Shown: one piece after another, positions 63,201 to 64,000 of the stretch
Layout: every line of letters starts with the position of its first letter
How positions within the stretch are numbered: the first letter of the stretch is position 1
DNA from: Solicoccozyma terricola
Taxonomy: Eukaryota; Basidiomycota; Tremellomycetes; Filobasidiales; Piskurozymaceae
Length of the DNA: 64,000 nt
Assembly: GCA_001600875.1 (NCBI GenBank)
Contig: BCLD01000015.1
Coordinates: forward strand, 289,862-353,861
Direction: 5' to 3'
Translations under genes and position numbers: made by a program
Notes under the pieces: model-generated
What the model was told of the DNA's origin: nothing
The model's database searches: none
Seen by the model: the letters and a program-made list of their open reading frames with translations, nothing else

Positions 63201-64000
63201 ATGAATCAATACAGGGATGAAAGTAGTGGAGGGTACAGGGATGAAGAAGTACGAGCTAGTCATGGTGCGTGTGTTTTGTGCCGGTCACGCGTCGAACAAA
63301 GGCTGTGCTATCTTGGCTTCGGCGGGAGGGACGGGTTGGACGGGTTGGACGGGATGGGTTGCAACGACCATGGCTCATATATCCAACCCTCACTATTCAT
63401 GAAACAGAACTAGACGACTTTTACGCACCACACGCTATTCCAGCAGTGAGCATTTCCCCCCACCCCGGGTCATCCCTTTACCTTGTTCTTCCATCATACA
63501 TCGCATCGCAATCTGAATCCCCCCGCCTCCCTTCCCCCCTCCAACTCCCAAAACAGCCATACCGTCTCTCCACATTATCAAACAATTCCCTCCCACGTTT
63601 AAATTCCTCATCCATAAGTAGTGATTTAACTTCGATTCATAAATCTCGTTCAACAGCTAGTATGTCAGGATTAACTGGAGATTCAGCAGGATATCAACCG
63701 GTTGATTCATCCGAGTTGTTCAAGGAATCATATATCGGTGCACTTCCTCCTCCTCCTTCGTCTTCAGCGCATTTACCGTATTATGATCCACAAGGGAAAT
63801 CAGCAGCTAGGTATCAAGCATCAAGACGACAACAAGAGTTTTCTCAAGGTCTATCCGGTGATGGTGCGGGTGCGGGTTCGGGTTCAGGTGCTGGAACGAC
63901 AAAAAAATCAAAGAAATGGATGATATGGTTGATAGTTGCTATCATAGCTATCGGTGTGATAGTCGGTGTTGCAGTAGGAGTAACAGTATCAAAGAAGAAT
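63201..64000 (+). CDS. Type II membrane protein, 5' part (possible cell-wall exo-glucanase)
   Basis: Exons 63201-63264, 63408-63445, 63557-64000 (runs off the window); 182 aa visible. The start MNQYRDESSGGYRDEEVRA was chosen because its exon ends CATG followed by GTGCGT and joins in phase to ELDDFYAPHAIPA. The cytosolic part is Ser/Leu/Pro-rich (LSTLSNNSLPRLNSSSISSD, then SELFKESYIGALPPPPSSS). A Gly/Ala/Ser linker and KKSKK precede one membrane span (WMIWLIVAIIAIGVIVGVAV). The positive-inside rule predicts type II topology. Fungal membrane-anchored GH5 exo-1,3-glucanases have this kind of N-terminus ending GVTVSKKN, but the catalytic domain is outside the window, so the name is tentative. Confidence 0.7.

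Overview
The window is nuclear DNA of a fungus, most likely a basidiomycete related to the tremellomycete yeasts. The grounds are very high intron density (12 introns in alpha-tubulin, 13 in the endopolyphosphatase), short GT-AG introns mostly 45-120 nt, exons as short as 16 nt, tightly packed genes on both strands, and fungal families such as Ppn1, Bfr1, Slt2/Mpk1, Vrp1 and DUF2985. All coding calls are manual splice models: I joined exons by GT..AG (one possible GC..AG) with codon phase checked at every junction, so exon coordinates in the evidence fields are mine and no transcript supports them. No bacterial, viral or transposon genes were recognised.

Layout. 0-6.9 kb: 3' end of an unidentified gene, a polytopic membrane protein (-), ribosomal protein eL36 (+) and the casein kinase 2 beta subunit (-). 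8.3-16 kb: a DsbA/FrnE-like oxidoreductase (-), a 3 kb gene-free stretch with a 340-nt assembly gap, and alpha-tubulin (+). 16.8-20.5 kb: an unidentified 152-aa protein (-), a small single-span membrane protein (-) and mitochondrial methionyl-tRNA formyltransferase (-). 20.9-27.8 kb: Bfr1 (+), endopolyphosphatase Ppn1 (+) and a PAC3-like proteasome chaperone (-). 28.2-35.5 kb: NudE (+), acylphosphatase (+) and verprolin/WIP (-). 35.9-45.1 kb: a small membrane protein (+), a glycine-rich repeat protein (+), the m6A methyltransferase METTL3/Ime4 (+) and a DUF2985 membrane protein (-). 45.3-62.2 kb: five minus-strand genes, namely a 1288-aa disordered protein, the cell-wall-integrity MAP kinase, a basic Ser/Pro-rich protein, a possible exon at 55.4 kb, and a 1659-aa SH3-TBC protein. 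The window ends inside a type II membrane protein that may be a cell-wall glucanase (+).

The genes are not an obvious cluster. Several serve cytoskeleton and polarity (alpha-tubulin, NudE, verprolin, CK2 beta, the Mpk1 kinase, a TBC protein), but this may be chance. Five gene pairs are divergent with 0.37-1.04 kb between start codons, so shared promoters are likely. Two convergent pairs are only 68 and 95 nt apart.

The most unusual signals are structural. (1) Long G or C homopolymers sit inside introns of many genes, often G-tract near the 5' splice site and C-tract near the 3' splice site of the same intron. (2) A hairpin-forming repeat array starts at the first 5' splice site of two separate genes. 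(3) An exon-plus-intron unit in verprolin is tandemly duplicated. (4) The polyphosphatase carries its own acidic-Ser/poly-Lys segment resembling PASK clusters, which are known polyphosphate acceptors.
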